Positions 39,607 through 48,270 of a stretch of DNA of 64,000 nucleotides are shown here, one piece after another. Origin of the DNA: Flavisolibacter nicotianae (lineage in GTDB: Bacteria; Bacteroidota; Bacteroidia; Chitinophagales; Chitinophagaceae); contig NZ_RBCI01000002.1 in the NCBI RefSeq assembly GCF_003628535.1, positions 372,001-436,000 on the forward strand. The letters are read 5' to 3'. The notes below the pieces were generated by a model. That model was given only the letters and a program-made list of their open reading frames with translations, was not told the origin of the DNA and searched no databases. Within the stretch, counting starts at the first letter, position 1. The number at the start of each line of letters is the position of its first letter. The position numbers were made by a program, and so were the translations under genes.

Positions 39607-40886
39607 GCTGCAACAACAGTTTTTTGTTTCATGTCGACAAAGAGCAACAGGATGCCGCCAACAATAAAAAAGATCATCAGCGCCAGCACCGAATTGCGCA
39701 GACCGCCAAACACCTCGCCAATAAAGCCAAACGACAGGGTGCCGATCACTGTTCCGATTTTATCGCAAACGTCGTAAAAGCTAAAATAGGAAGCTGTGTC
39801 TTTAGTGGGCGGAATCAATTTGGAATACGTGGAACGCGACATCGATTGAATCCCGCCCATGACCAGGCCAACGATGGTAGCCAGCACATAAAACTGCATG
39901 GGGGTTTGCACAAAATAGGCAAACACGCAAATGCCGATCCAGATCAGGATGATGACACCCAGCGTCAGGATGTTGTTGGTGCGGACCGACAGGCGGGCAA
40001 ACAACATGGCTCCCGCAATTGCCACCAACTGGATCAGCAGCACCGTGATGATCAGTTCCGACGACTGCAGGTGCAGTTCGGCAGAAGCAAAATAGGTGGC
40101 GAGGTACATCACCGTTTGCACGCCCATGTTGTAAAAGAAAAAGCTGCGTAAAAAGCGTTTGGTAACGGGATAATCCTGCAACTGGTTCCATACTTTTTTC
40201 AATTCGTGAAAGCCGTTGGTGAAAATGCTGTGCTCGGGGTGCTGGTTCGAAGCCACAGAACGCGGCAGGTGACGAAAGGTGATCTGCGCAAAACCGGTCC
40301 ACCACAAACCCACGGCAAGAAACGAAAGCCGTGCGGGCCAGGCGCCCCAGCCCAGGTTTTTTGCGTCGTTGAGCATGATGAAAACAAGACAAACGACCAT
40401 CAGCAGCACACTGCCGATATAGCCCATGGCAAAGCCTTTGGCGCTGACACGGTCCTGGTCTTCTTCGGCAGCAATTTCCGGCAGGTACGAATTGTAGAAC
40501 ACGATACTGCCGCAAAAGCCGATGGAGCCGAGAATGGAACAAACAATGCCAAAGGGAACGTTGTCTTTCGTGAGGAAGGTGAGTGCGATACAGGCAGCCG
40601 ATCCCAGGTAACAAAAAAATTGCATGAAGCCTTTTTTAGTGCCTTTGTAATCGGCGATCGATGAAAGCACAGGCGAAAGAAAGGCAATGACCAGGAAAGA
40701 AAAAGAAATGGCGTACGAAGCCAGTGCTGTTTTATCATAGGTGCGGCCAATAAAATGCACCTGGTCAGGTGCAATGGCCGTGTAATAGGCCGGAAAGATG
40801 GCAGACGTAATAATCAGCGAATACGCACTGTTGGCCCAGTCGTACATGGCCCAGGCATTGATCACTTTCTTGGGAGCTGTTTGCAT
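39603..40886 (-). CDS. MFS transporter of the UMF1/Atg22-like type
   Basis: The 427-residue protein has twelve membrane segments and the N-terminal INAWAMYDWANSAYSLIITSAIFPAYY seen in UMF1 (unknown major facilitator) permeases. The yeast relative Atg22 exports amino acids from the vacuole; the bacterial substrate is unknown. It is translationally coupled with the MBL hydrolase gene that follows. Confidence 0.88.
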   Translation of the reverse strand: MQTAPKKVINAWAMYDWANSAYSLIITSAIFPAYYTAIAPDQVHFIGRTYDKTALASYAISFSFLVIAFLSPVLSSIADYKGTKKGFMQFFCYLGSAACIALTFLTKDNVPFGIVCSILGSIGFCGSIVFYNSYLPEIAAEEDQDRVSAKGFAMGYIGSVLLMVVCLVFIMLNDAKNLGWGAWPARLSFLAVGLWWTGFAQITFRHLPRSVASNQHPEHSIFTNGFHELKKVWNQLQDYPVTKRFLRSFFFYNMGVQTVMYLATYFASAELHLQSSELIITVLLIQLVAIAGAMLFARLSVRTNNILTLGVIILIWIGICVFAYFVQTPMQFYVLATIVGLVMGGIQSMSRSTYSKLIPPTKDTASYFSFYDVCDKIGTVIGTLSFGFIGEVFGGLRNSVLALMIFFIVGGILLLFVDMKQKTVVAA

Positions 40887-40978
40887 AAGGTCATAAAAAT
40901 AAAAAAGACATCGCAGCCGGATGTCTTTTTCCTTGCAGGGCCAATCGAGACGGTTTGCCCATGCGATAAAAACTTTGT

Positions 40979-41812
40979 TTACTGGTTTTGTGATGGCGCC
41001 GCAGTGCCGGCATCTGTTTCTGCCGATACAGGAGCGGTTTCGGTGCCCGTATTGCTGGTTTCTGCCTGGCTGTTTTCAAAACGGGCCACGTCTTCATCCG
41101 TTAGTTTGGGAACTTTTTTGTAGTCGGCATATTCGGTTGTGGTCAGCCAGAGTGTTGCTTTTTTCAATTCCGGGAGATTGTGCTGGATGAGGTACTGCCA
41201 GTAACCAAACACCGGCAACACGGTTTCTTCGTTCTCTTTGATAAAGTCTTTGTTGACGATGATGCGGACAACGGGAGTCTCTTCGTCTTTCCTTACCAGG
41301 ATATCCGCCTCTTTGTCGGCCGTCAGCAACCCTTTTTCCAGCAGGAAGGCGGCCAGGTTTTGCATGGGCTTTTTGGTGAAGTCGCCGCTGTCGTAAGTGA
41401 TCGATGTTTTGCCGGATTTGGCCACAGCCACAGGGCCAAGGGTTTCCTGGTCTTTCAGCCTGTCGTCGGTAAAGGCAAAACGGGCATCGGCTCCATTAAA
41501 TACCTCATTCGACAGGTTGGCCTGCAGCTTCCACATGTTCAGCTTCAGGCCTGGATCCATTGTTTTGGAATCCATCACCAGGTGCACAATGTAGGTGTCG
41601 CCGTTTTTGGTCACCTGTGCGGAGCTTTTTTGTTTTTTGTCGAACAATTTGTTTTCCACAAGAAAGTCGCCCACTTTTTCAGCGTCTTTTTGGGTCACGC
41701 CTTCGCCTTTGTAAAAGACCTCGCTTTTACCGACGGCGACTTTTTTGCCGTAATCATCACAGGACGAAAGCAGGAGTACGACGGGAACTAGAAGAAACAG
41801 TATTTTTCTCAT
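40979..41812 (-). CDS. Hypothetical lipoprotein (277 residues)
   Basis: The product begins MRKILFLLVPVVLLLSSCDD, with lipobox cysteine at residue 18. Two similar alpha/beta units follow (VFYKGEGVTQKDAEKVGDFLVE near 30 and TKKPMQNLAAFLLEKGLL near 140), and the tail is Thr/Ala/Glu-rich (NTGTETAPVSAETDAGTA). No family is known. It lies between uppP and the MFS gene on the same strand. Confidence 0.7.
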   Translation of the reverse strand: MRKILFLLVPVVLLLSSCDDYGKKVAVGKSEVFYKGEGVTQKDAEKVGDFLVENKLFDKKQKSSAQVTKNGDTYIVHLVMDSKTMDPGLKLNMWKLQANLSNEVFNGADARFAFTDDRLKDQETLGPVAVAKSGKTSITYDSGDFTKKPMQNLAAFLLEKGLLTADKEADILVRKDEETPVVRIIVNKDFIKENEETVLPVFGYWQYLIQHNLPELKKATLWLTTTEYADYKKVPKLTDEDVARFENSQAETSNTGTETAPVSAETDAGTAAPSQNQ

Positions 41813-41900
41813 AAGGTGGCAAATTGAAAATGTTGCATAAGCGGTTAAAAGCGCCAAAATAGCGCCGCCAGTCAGCATGTGCAATTACCAATATTGAGTA

Positions 41901-42692
41901 TCAGGAAAGACGACCCGCGAAAATCAGCGCCAGCAACAGGACTCCGGCCACAATACGATACCAGCCGAATAATTTAAAACCGTGTTTTTGCAGGTAGGAA
42001 ATAAAAAATTTAATGGCCAGCAAAGCTACCACGAAGGCCACAACATTTCCGACCGCCAGCAGCTTGATCTCTTCGGACGAAAAACTGCCTTTGTCCTTGT
42101 ACCAGTCGTAAAGGTCTTTGGCTGTTGCGGCAAACATGGTTGGCACGGCCAGGAAAAAAGAAAATTCCGCCGCCAGTTTCCGTGTCAGTCCCTGCTGCAT
42201 GCCGCCGATGATGGAAGCGGCACTGCGGCTGACGCCGGGGACCATGGCCAGCACCTGCCAGAGACCAATGGTAAAGGCCCGGGGATAGGTGATGTCGGAA
42301 TCTTTTTCGTATTTGGGATTGCGGAATACATTGTCGATAAACAAAAGCACTACGCCGCCCACCAGCAAACTGATGGCAACGGTCAGGTTGCTTTCCATCA
42401 GGGCCTTGATCTTTTTGGAGAACAGCGCTCCAAAAACGAGGGCGGGGATCACGGCGACGATCAGTTTGATATAAAACTGCCAGCGGGAAAAATCAAAAAA
42501 TTTCTTGTAGTACAGCACGACCACTGAAAGGATGGCGCCTAATTGGATCACCACCTCGAACATCTTGGTGAACGCTTCTTTTTCGATGCCCATCAGCGAG
42601 CTCGTAATGATCATGTGGCCCGTGGATGAAATGGGCAAAAATTCGGTGATGCCCTCGACGATGGCAATCACGATCGCTTGAAAAAGGTTCAT
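41901..42692 (-). CDS. uppP: Undecaprenyl-diphosphatase UppP
   Basis: UppP (BacA) dephosphorylates undecaprenyl diphosphate so the lipid carrier can be reused for peptidoglycan and other envelope polymers. The 263-residue protein has the two family motifs [17 protein letters not shown] at residue 13 and [14 protein letters not shown] near 165, and about seven membrane segments. Its ATG overlaps the stop of the DUF3098 gene by one base (TGATG). Confidence 0.95.
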   Translation of the reverse strand: MNLFQAIVIAIVEGITEFLPISSTGHMIITSSLMGIEKEAFTKMFEVVIQLGAILSVVVLYYKKFFDFSRWQFYIKLIVAVIPALVFGALFSKKIKALMESNLTVAISLLVGGVVLLFIDNVFRNPKYEKDSDITYPRAFTIGLWQVLAMVPGVSRSAASIIGGMQQGLTRKLAAEFSFFLAVPTMFAATAKDLYDWYKDKGSFSSEEIKLLAVGNVVAFVVALLAIKFFISYLQKHGFKLFGWYRIVAGVLLLALIFAGRLS

Positions 42693-43003
42693 CAGTCGGC
42701 GGTTCCGGTGTTTTTGGGTTGACGGAAAATGGCATAGATCTCAACGGCGAGGCCCAACAAAATAATGATAGGGGCAATGGTAATGCGCCGGCTGCTGTAC
42801 ACCTCAGAGGGATTAAACACAGTGGGGTCTTCGCTGCCGCCACCGGCCATCAGTACAAAACCGAGGATCAGGATGGCAACGCCAATCAGCATCCAGGTGA
42901 AATTTTCCTTGCCAAACAACTGGCCGGCTTTGGGTTTCGCCACCGGCGATTTGGCTGGTATGGCTGGGGGTTTTGCCGATGCGGAAGGTCTTGTTGCTTT
43001 CAT
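42692..43003 (-). CDS. DUF3098 small membrane protein
   Basis: The 103-residue protein has a Pro/Ala/Lys-rich head ([20 protein letters not shown]) and two membrane segments ([20 protein letters not shown] and [19 protein letters not shown]). The segment [20 protein letters not shown] lies between them. This is the DUF3098 layout, a Bacteroidetes family found next to ftsX. It is coupled to uppP, which points to a role in cell-envelope growth or division, but none is proven. Confidence 0.87.
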   Translation of the reverse strand: MKATRPSASAKPPAIPAKSPVAKPKAGQLFGKENFTWMLIGVAILILGFVLMAGGGSEDPTVFNPSEVYSSRRITIAPIIILLGLAVEIYAIFRQPKNTGTAD

Positions 43004-43037
43004 TGATTCTTTTGTTGAAGGGAGCAAAGTAAGGAAA

Positions 43038-43151
43038 GTTTGGAGTTTGGGGTCTGGAGTTTATCGTTGGTTGAGAATTTTTAAGTTTTCTCATTTGATG
43101 CTTACTGCGATCACAGAGCCTGGTGCGCCTGAAAAACCCCAAACTCCAAAC
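43038..43151. repeat. Inverted repeat between ftsX and DUF3098 genes (locus L)
   Basis: GTTTGGAGTTTGGGGT (43038-43053) and its exact reverse complement (43136-43151) face each other across 82 bases. The outer flanks hold further related words (CTGGAGTTT, GTCTGGCG). A small hairpin TGAGAA/TTCTCA lies in the loop. The element sits within a same-strand operon. Confidence 0.75.
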
Positions 43152-43166
43152 GCCAGACGCCTAACC

Positions 43167-44048
43167 CTAATACAGTTCATCCAGCTTCATGCGCAGGTAC
43201 TTCGATACGCTGCGCCAGGTGCTGAGAAAGGTAATGGTAATGCCGATGATCATCAGGGCCAGGAACAACAGAAACAGCGTGGAACTGGAACGAACGCCGC
43301 TCAGCCAGGGAATAAAGTTCTCGGCAACCAGGATCAGCACATAGATCAGCACAATGGCAATGCCGGCGCTGATGGCACCGTTCACAATGGCCCGGATCGT
43401 CAGCGGGCGGGCAATGAATTGCCGTGTGGCACCCACCATTTGCATGGTCTTGATGAGGAAACGGTTGCTGAACATGGCCAGGCGGATCGTATTGTCGATC
43501 AGGAAAATCACCACAATGGATAGAATGATGGCAATGCCCAGGATGATCAGGCTGATGTTGCGGAAGTTCTGGTTCATGTTCGATACCAGCTCTTTGGGAT
43601 AAGAGACGTCCGACACCAGTCCGGTGGATTGGCCTTCTTTGATCTCTTTGCTGATCTTCTCCAGCGAGTCGGACTGCACGTATTCGTTCTTCGGCTTGAA
43701 ATAAATGCCGTCGGGGAGGGGATTGTAGTCGAGAATGGTGCTGAAGTCTTCGTTGCCGTCCTGCAGGTATTTTTTCTTGGCCACGTCCTTGTTCACGTAT
43801 TCGTAACTGCGTACATAGGGACGGGAAGCAATGAACTGCAGGAGCGCCGCGCTGTCTTTGGGCGAAACTTTGTTGGCCAGGTACACCTTTACTTCCACGT
43901 TTTCCTTGAAATATTCACTCAGCTTGTTGGTGTTGATGATCATCCAGCCAACGATCCCCAGGAGAAATAACACAAGGGTGACGCCAATGATGCTCATGAC
44001 ATAGGACGGTTTTCCTCTCTTAGACGACGCTTTGCCGATTTGTGACAT
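43167..44048 (-). CDS. ftsX: Cell-division permease-like protein FtsX
   Basis: FtsX pairs with FtsE in an ABC-like complex that activates cell-wall hydrolases at the septum. The 293-residue protein has four membrane segments, the large outer loop after the first (about residues 45-165), and the FtsX/MacB permease core (TIRLAMFSNRFLIKTMQMVGATRQFIARP near 205). ftsE is not next to it, as is common in Bacteroidetes. It heads the ftsX / DUF3098 / uppP run. Confidence 0.92.
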   Translation of the reverse strand: MSQIGKASSKRGKPSYVMSIIGVTLVLFLLGIVGWMIINTNKLSEYFKENVEVKVYLANKVSPKDSAALLQFIASRPYVRSYEYVNKDVAKKKYLQDGNEDFSTILDYNPLPDGIYFKPKNEYVQSDSLEKISKEIKEGQSTGLVSDVSYPKELVSNMNQNFRNISLIILGIAIILSIVVIFLIDNTIRLAMFSNRFLIKTMQMVGATRQFIARPLTIRAIVNGAISAGIAIVLIYVLILVAENFIPWLSGVRSSSTLFLLFLALMIIGITITFLSTWRSVSKYLRMKLDELY

Positions 44049-44342
44049 GCTGTACTCTTTTTGAAGTGGGCAAAAATAAAGGATTGCGCCGTGCCTCCGG
44101 TCTGGTCCCCGGCATTTGGGCCGAATAAAAGGCCGAAACAGTTATTTTTGCCTTTCCCTAACGATTGCCTGCTTGAAATATTGTCATCTGAACCGGTATT
44201 TGTGGGATGATTGGGATTGCCAGGATGAAAAGAGCCGTTCCTCGCCGAACGACTTTTCTTTTATAGAAAGGTTCTTCTTTTTTCTGGTCCTTTATCGGCC
44301 GCCTGCCGGTTCGGGCAGCTTCATTACTAAATTGAACGTTGA
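44049..44342. other. 294-base ftsX/leuS divergent region
   Basis: The region holds promoters for both genes. Near 44174-44229 is a degenerate word string (GGGATGATTGGGATTGCCAGG) of the kind scattered between Bacteroidetes genes. At 44226-44262 an AAAAGAGCCGTTC/GAACGACTTTTC hairpin followed by T residues lies in the leuS leader. No gene is seen. Confidence 0.55.
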
Positions 44343-47150
44343 ATGAGCGAAAGTGTAAACAAAGGAACAACAAACGCCGTGGAATACAATTTCAGGGAAA
44401 TTGAGCAAAAGTGGCAGCAGGAATGGATCAACAGCGGTGCGTACCGGGTGCCCAACCGGTCGGACAAGCCCAAATACTATGTGCTGGACATGTTCCCTTA
44501 CCCGAGTGGCGCCGGCCTGCACGTGGGCCATCCGCTGGGCTATATCGCCTCTGATATTTTTGCCCGGTACAAGCGGCTGAAAGGCTTCAACGTTCTGCAC
44601 CCGATGGGCTACGACGCCTTTGGGCTGCCGGCAGAGCAATACGCCATCGAACACGGGGTGCACCCGGCCGTGAGTACGGCAAAGAATATTGCTACCTTCC
44701 GCGGCCAGCTGGACAAGATCGGCTTTAGCTTCGACTGGAGCCGCGAAGTCAACACCTCCAATCCCGGTTACTACAAGTGGACACAATGGATTTTTTTGCA
44801 GTTGTTCAAAAGCTGGTACAACCGCAAGACGAACAAAACAGAATCCATCGACGGCCTGGTAAAAATTTTTGAAGCGGAAGGAAACTTCAACCACCCGATC
44901 CCCAATTCCCAGTTCCAGATCCCCGACTACCCGCACGTCACCTTTACTTCCGATGCCTGGTACAGCTTTACCGAAAAACAAAAGCAGGCCATCCTGATGG
45001 AGTACCGCGTGGCCTATTGCGGCTACGGCGAAGTGAACTGGTGCGAAGTACTGGGCACCGTGCTGGCCAATGACGAAGTGGTGAACGGCGTGAGTGAACG
45101 CGGCGGCTATCCCGTGGTGAAGAAAAAGCTCCGCCAGTGGTACCTGCGCATCACCGAATACGCCGACCGTTTGCTGGAAGGCCTGCAGCGGGTGGATTTC
45201 AGCGATGCCATGAAGGAAATGCAAACCAACTGGATCGGCAAAAGCAGCGGTGCGGAAATTGACTTTGCCATTGCCGGTCACGATGAAACGCTGCGGGTGT
45301 ACACCACCCGCCCCGATACCATTTTTGGTGTGGACTTTATGGTGGTGGCTCCTGAGCATGAACTGGTGGAGCGAATCACCACACCCGATCACAAGCAGGC
45401 GGTGGAAGACTACATAGCGTATGTAAAAAGCCGCAGCGAACGGGAACGCATGGCCGAGAAAAAGATCAGCGGCGTGTTCACCGGTGCCTATGCCGTGAAC
45501 CCGTTCGACGAAAGAAAAATTCCTATCTGGATCTCCGAATATGTATTGGCCGGCTATGGCACCGGCGCCATCATGGCGGTGCCCAGCGGCGACGAACGCG
45601 ACCACAAGTTTGCCAACCATTTCAACCTGCCCATCACGAACATCCTGGGCGATGCCTACAACGGGCAAGAAGCCAATCCTACCAAGGATGCGGTGCTGAG
45701 CAACAGCGGCTTTTTGAACGGCATGGTAATGCGTGACGCCATCGATGTCGTCATCAACAAACTGGAGGAAATGGGCATCGGCAAGCGCAAGGTGAATTTT
45801 AAAATGCGTGATGCGGCTTTCAGCCGCCAGCGCTACTGGGGCGAGCCCTTTCCCATCAAATGGAAAAACGGCATTGCCTACCCGCTGGATGAAAGCGAGC
45901 TGCCGCTGGAATTGCCTTACGTGGAAAGCTACGGTCCCGGTCCCGAAGGCGAAGGCCCGCTGGCCAATATTCCCGAGTGGACGGCGCAGGACCTCGAGAC
46001 GAACACCATGCCCGGGTATGCCGGTTCCTCGTGGTACTTCCTGCGCTACATGGATCCGCACAACGACGAAACGTTTTGCGATAAAAATATTAGCAGCTAC
46101 TGGAACCAGGTGGACCTGTACGTCGGCGGAACGGAGCATGCGGTTGGCCACCTCCTGTACAGCCGCATGTGGACGAAATGTTTGTTTGACCTGGATTTGA
46201 TCACATTCGACGAGCCGTACAAGAAGTTGCTGAACCAGGGGATGATCCAGGGGAGTTCACGGTTTGTATACAGAGTAAGAGGAACGAATCAATATGTTTC
46301 TGCTGGCTTGAAAGAGCAATATGAAGTCGACAGCATTCATGTGGATGTGAACATTGTGGACGGCGTGGAACTGGACACGGAAGCATTCAAAAACTGGAAG
46401 CCCGATTTTGCCGACGCAGAATTTATCCTGGAAGACGGCAAGTACATCTGCGGTGTGGAGACGGAAAAAATGAGCAAAAGCAAAGTGAACACCGTCAACC
46501 CCGATCACATTGTAGAGCGCTTTGGCGCCGATACCTTCCGCATGTACGAAATGTTCCTCGGTCCCGTGGAGATGAGCAAGCCCTGGGATACCAAGGGCAT
46601 TGAAGGCGTGCACCGCTTTTTGAAAAAACTCTGGCGCCTGTTTTTTGATGAGATGAAAGGCAGCGTGGTGACAAACGACAACGCCACACCTGAAGAACTG
46701 AAAGTGCTTCACCGCACCATCAAAAAGATCGCGGAAGACACGGAGCGTTTTTCCTTCAACACCTGCGTGAGTGCCTTTATGGTTTGTGTCAACGAACTGA
46801 CGGATCTGAAATGCCATAAACGCGACGTGCTGGAGCAATTACTGATCCTGTTGACGCCGTATGCGCCCCACATCAGTGAAGAGCTGTGGCACCAACTGGG
46901 ACATACAACCTCCATCCTGGATGCTTCCTACCCGGCGTTTGAAAGCAAGTACCTTGTGGAAACGACCAAGGAATATCCTGTTTCCATCAACGGGAAGATG
47001 CGCACCACGATGGTGCTGGACCTGGCGGCCACGCAGGAGCAGGTGCAGGATAGCGTGCTGCAAAATCCCGTCGTGCAAAAATGGATGGAAGGCAAGCCGC
47101 TGAAGAAACTCATTTTTGTGAAAGGGAAAATGATCAACGTGGTGATCTAA
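44343..47150 (+). CDS. leuS: Leucyl-tRNA synthetase
   Basis: LeuS charges tRNA-Leu with leucine. The 935-residue protein has the class I HIGH motif as PYPSGAGLHVGHPLGY near residue 52, an editing domain from about 240 to 430 (VYTTRPDTIFGVDFMV), the catalytic WYFLRYMDPHN region near 560, and KMSKS in EKMSKSKVN near 709. An anticodon-binding domain and C-terminal segment ending LIFVKGKMINVVI follow. A Bacteroidetes-type insert of about 30 residues lies near 190 (NHPIPNSQFQIPDYPHVTF). The length is normal. The leader has a terminator-like hairpin. Confidence 0.97.
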   Translation: MSESVNKGTTNAVEYNFREIEQKWQQEWINSGAYRVPNRSDKPKYYVLDMFPYPSGAGLHVGHPLGYIASDIFARYKRLKGFNVLHPMGYDAFGLPAEQYAIEHGVHPAVSTAKNIATFRGQLDKIGFSFDWSREVNTSNPGYYKWTQWIFLQLFKSWYNRKTNKTESIDGLVKIFEAEGNFNHPIPNSQFQIPDYPHVTFTSDAWYSFTEKQKQAILMEYRVAYCGYGEVNWCEVLGTVLANDEVVNGVSERGGYPVVKKKLRQWYLRITEYADRLLEGLQRVDFSDAMKEMQTNWIGKSSGAEIDFAIAGHDETLRVYTTRPDTIFGVDFMVVAPEHELVERITTPDHKQAVEDYIAYVKSRSERERMAEKKISGVFTGAYAVNPFDERKIPIWISEYVLAGYGTGAIMAVPSGDERDHKFANHFNLPITNILGDAYNGQEANPTKDAVLSNSGFLNGMVMRDAIDVVINKLEEMGIGKRKVNFKMRDAAFSRQRYWGEPFPIKWKNGIAYPLDESELPLELPYVESYGPGPEGEGPLANIPEWTAQDLETNTMPGYAGSSWYFLRYMDPHNDETFCDKNISSYWNQVDLYVGGTEHAVGHLLYSRMWTKCLFDLDLITFDEPYKKLLNQGMIQGSSRFVYRVRGTNQYVSAGLKEQYEVDSIHVDVNIVDGVELDTEAFKNWKPDFADAEFILEDGKYICGVETEKMSKSKVNTVNPDHIVERFGADTFRMYEMFLGPVEMSKPWDTKGIEGVHRFLKKLWRLFFDEMKGSVVTNDNATPEELKVLHRTIKKIAEDTERFSFNTCVSAFMVCVNELTDLKCHKRDVLEQLLILLTPYAPHISEELWHQLGHTTSILDASYPAFESKYLVETTKEYPVSINGKMRTTMVLDLAATQEQVQDSVLQNPVVQKWMEGKPLKKLIFVKGKMINVVI

Positions 47151-47180
47151 AGTAGAAATGACCTGTTTCATTTTTTTGAT

Positions 47181-47207
47181 AAAGCACTTCCGCAAGTGCT
47201 TTTTTTA
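47181..47207 (+). terminator. Rho-independent terminator of leuS
   Basis: AAAGCACTT (47181-47189) pairs with AAGTGCTTT (47194-47202) over a 4-base loop and is followed by T residues. It lies 30 bases after the stop. Confidence 0.9.
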
Positions 47208-47237
47208 TGCAGTTGTTTTTATGCTGATGCTTATGTA

Positions 47238-47325
47238 AGACGTGAAAAGTGAAACGGGAGACCGCAGTGAACGTCAATCGAAAAGCCTCTATAGTTTGAC
47301 GTTTGACGTTTCTCGTTTCACTACA
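47238..47325. repeat. Word-built inverted repeat before the EEP gene (locus B4)
   Basis: GTGAAACGGGAGAC...GAACGTCAATC (left) and GTTTGACGTTTGACGTTTCTCGTTTCAC (right) are imperfect reverse complements. The right arm repeats the word GTTTGAC. It uses the same words as loci B1 and B2 and lies between leuS and the EEP gene. Confidence 0.7.
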
Positions 47326-47382
47326 ACTAGAGCAGGCTGGTATCATACCAGGATTTATAGTTCCTTTGGAGAAATTTTTCCC

Positions 47383-48225
47383 TTGAAAAAAGCTCTCTTT
47401 CTTTTTGTCGCGATGGCGTCTGTCCTTGCTGGTCTTGCGCAGGACCTGCGGGTAATGACCTACAATATCCGGCTCAACACGGCTTCGGACAGCCTCAACG
47501 CATGGCCCCACCGGAAAGACAACCTGGCTTCGCAGGTCCTTTTTCACGATGTGCAATTGCTCGGCGTTCAGGAAGCCCTGCACAACCAGATGGTGGACCT
47601 GAAGGAGCGTTTACCACAGTATAAATTGGTTGGCGTGGGTCGCGACGATGGCAAAGAAAAAGGTGAGTACTCGGCGATCTTCTACGATACATCGCGGTTA
47701 CAGGTTCTGCAGTCCAGCACCTTCTGGCTGTCGCTGACGCCGGAGGTACCGGGCAGCAAAAGCTGGGATGCCGCCATCACCCGCATCGTCACCTGGGCAA
47801 GGTTCAAAGACAAAAAAAGCAACAAGATTTTCTATGCGTTCAATACGCATTTTGACCACCTCGGAAAAGAAGCAAGGCGGGAAAGCGCCAGGCTATTGCT
47901 CCGAAAAGTAGCGGACATTGCCGGAAAGACCCGCGCCGTGGTGACCGGCGATTTCAACGCCACGCCAAATGACGAACCGATTCAGGTGGTGACGGAAGAA
48001 AGCAACGTCCTGCACCTGACCGATTCAAAAGCGCTTTCTATCACGCCGCATTACGGGCCGGAGGGCACCTTCAACGGCTTTGCTGCAAAAGAAAGAGACA
48101 ACCTGCCCATCGATTACATCTTTCTGAAAGGACCGTGGAAGGTGAAGAAACATGCCACGCTTTCGCAAACCTGGAACGGCCGTTTTGCTTCCGATCATTT
48201 TGCCGTGTTTGCCGTGATTGAATAA
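47383..48225 (+). CDS. Secreted endonuclease/exonuclease/phosphatase (EEP) family protein
   Basis: The 280-residue protein has the EEP fold: VMTYNIRLNTASDSLNAWPHR near residue 24, VQLLGVQEALHNQM near 60, the His in FNTHFDHLGKEARRESA, GDFNATPNDEPIQ near 188, and the final SDHFAV. It could act on nucleic acids, sugars or phosphoinositide-like lipids. The start is taken as the TTG at 47383, because it gives a standard signal peptide (MKKALFLFVAMASVLAGLAQ). The next ATG (47413) would cut this peptide short, and the far upstream ATG reads through repeat DNA. Confidence 0.85.
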   Translation: MKKALFLFVAMASVLAGLAQDLRVMTYNIRLNTASDSLNAWPHRKDNLASQVLFHDVQLLGVQEALHNQMVDLKERLPQYKLVGVGRDDGKEKGEYSAIFYDTSRLQVLQSSTFWLSLTPEVPGSKSWDAAITRIVTWARFKDKKSNKIFYAFNTHFDHLGKEARRESARLLLRKVADIAGKTRAVVTGDFNATPNDEPIQVVTEESNVLHLTDSKALSITPHYGPEGTFNGFAAKERDNLPIDYIFLKGPWKVKKHATLSQTWNGRFASDHFAVFAVIE

Positions 48226-48270
48226 ACGAAACAGCGGTGCTCATGTGTTGCGGAATAAACAAACCGAGTC

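Noticed and set aside
44174-44229. GGGATGATTGGGATTGCCAGG string as a regulatory T-box or riboswitch
   Set aside because: It has no conserved T-box or riboswitch parts; it is a scattered-repeat type of sequence.
44292-46151. Long open frame on the minus strand across leuS
   Set aside because: It is antisense to the well-supported leucyl-tRNA synthetase, is rich in His/Phe/Val runs typical of a shadow frame, and has no family similarity.
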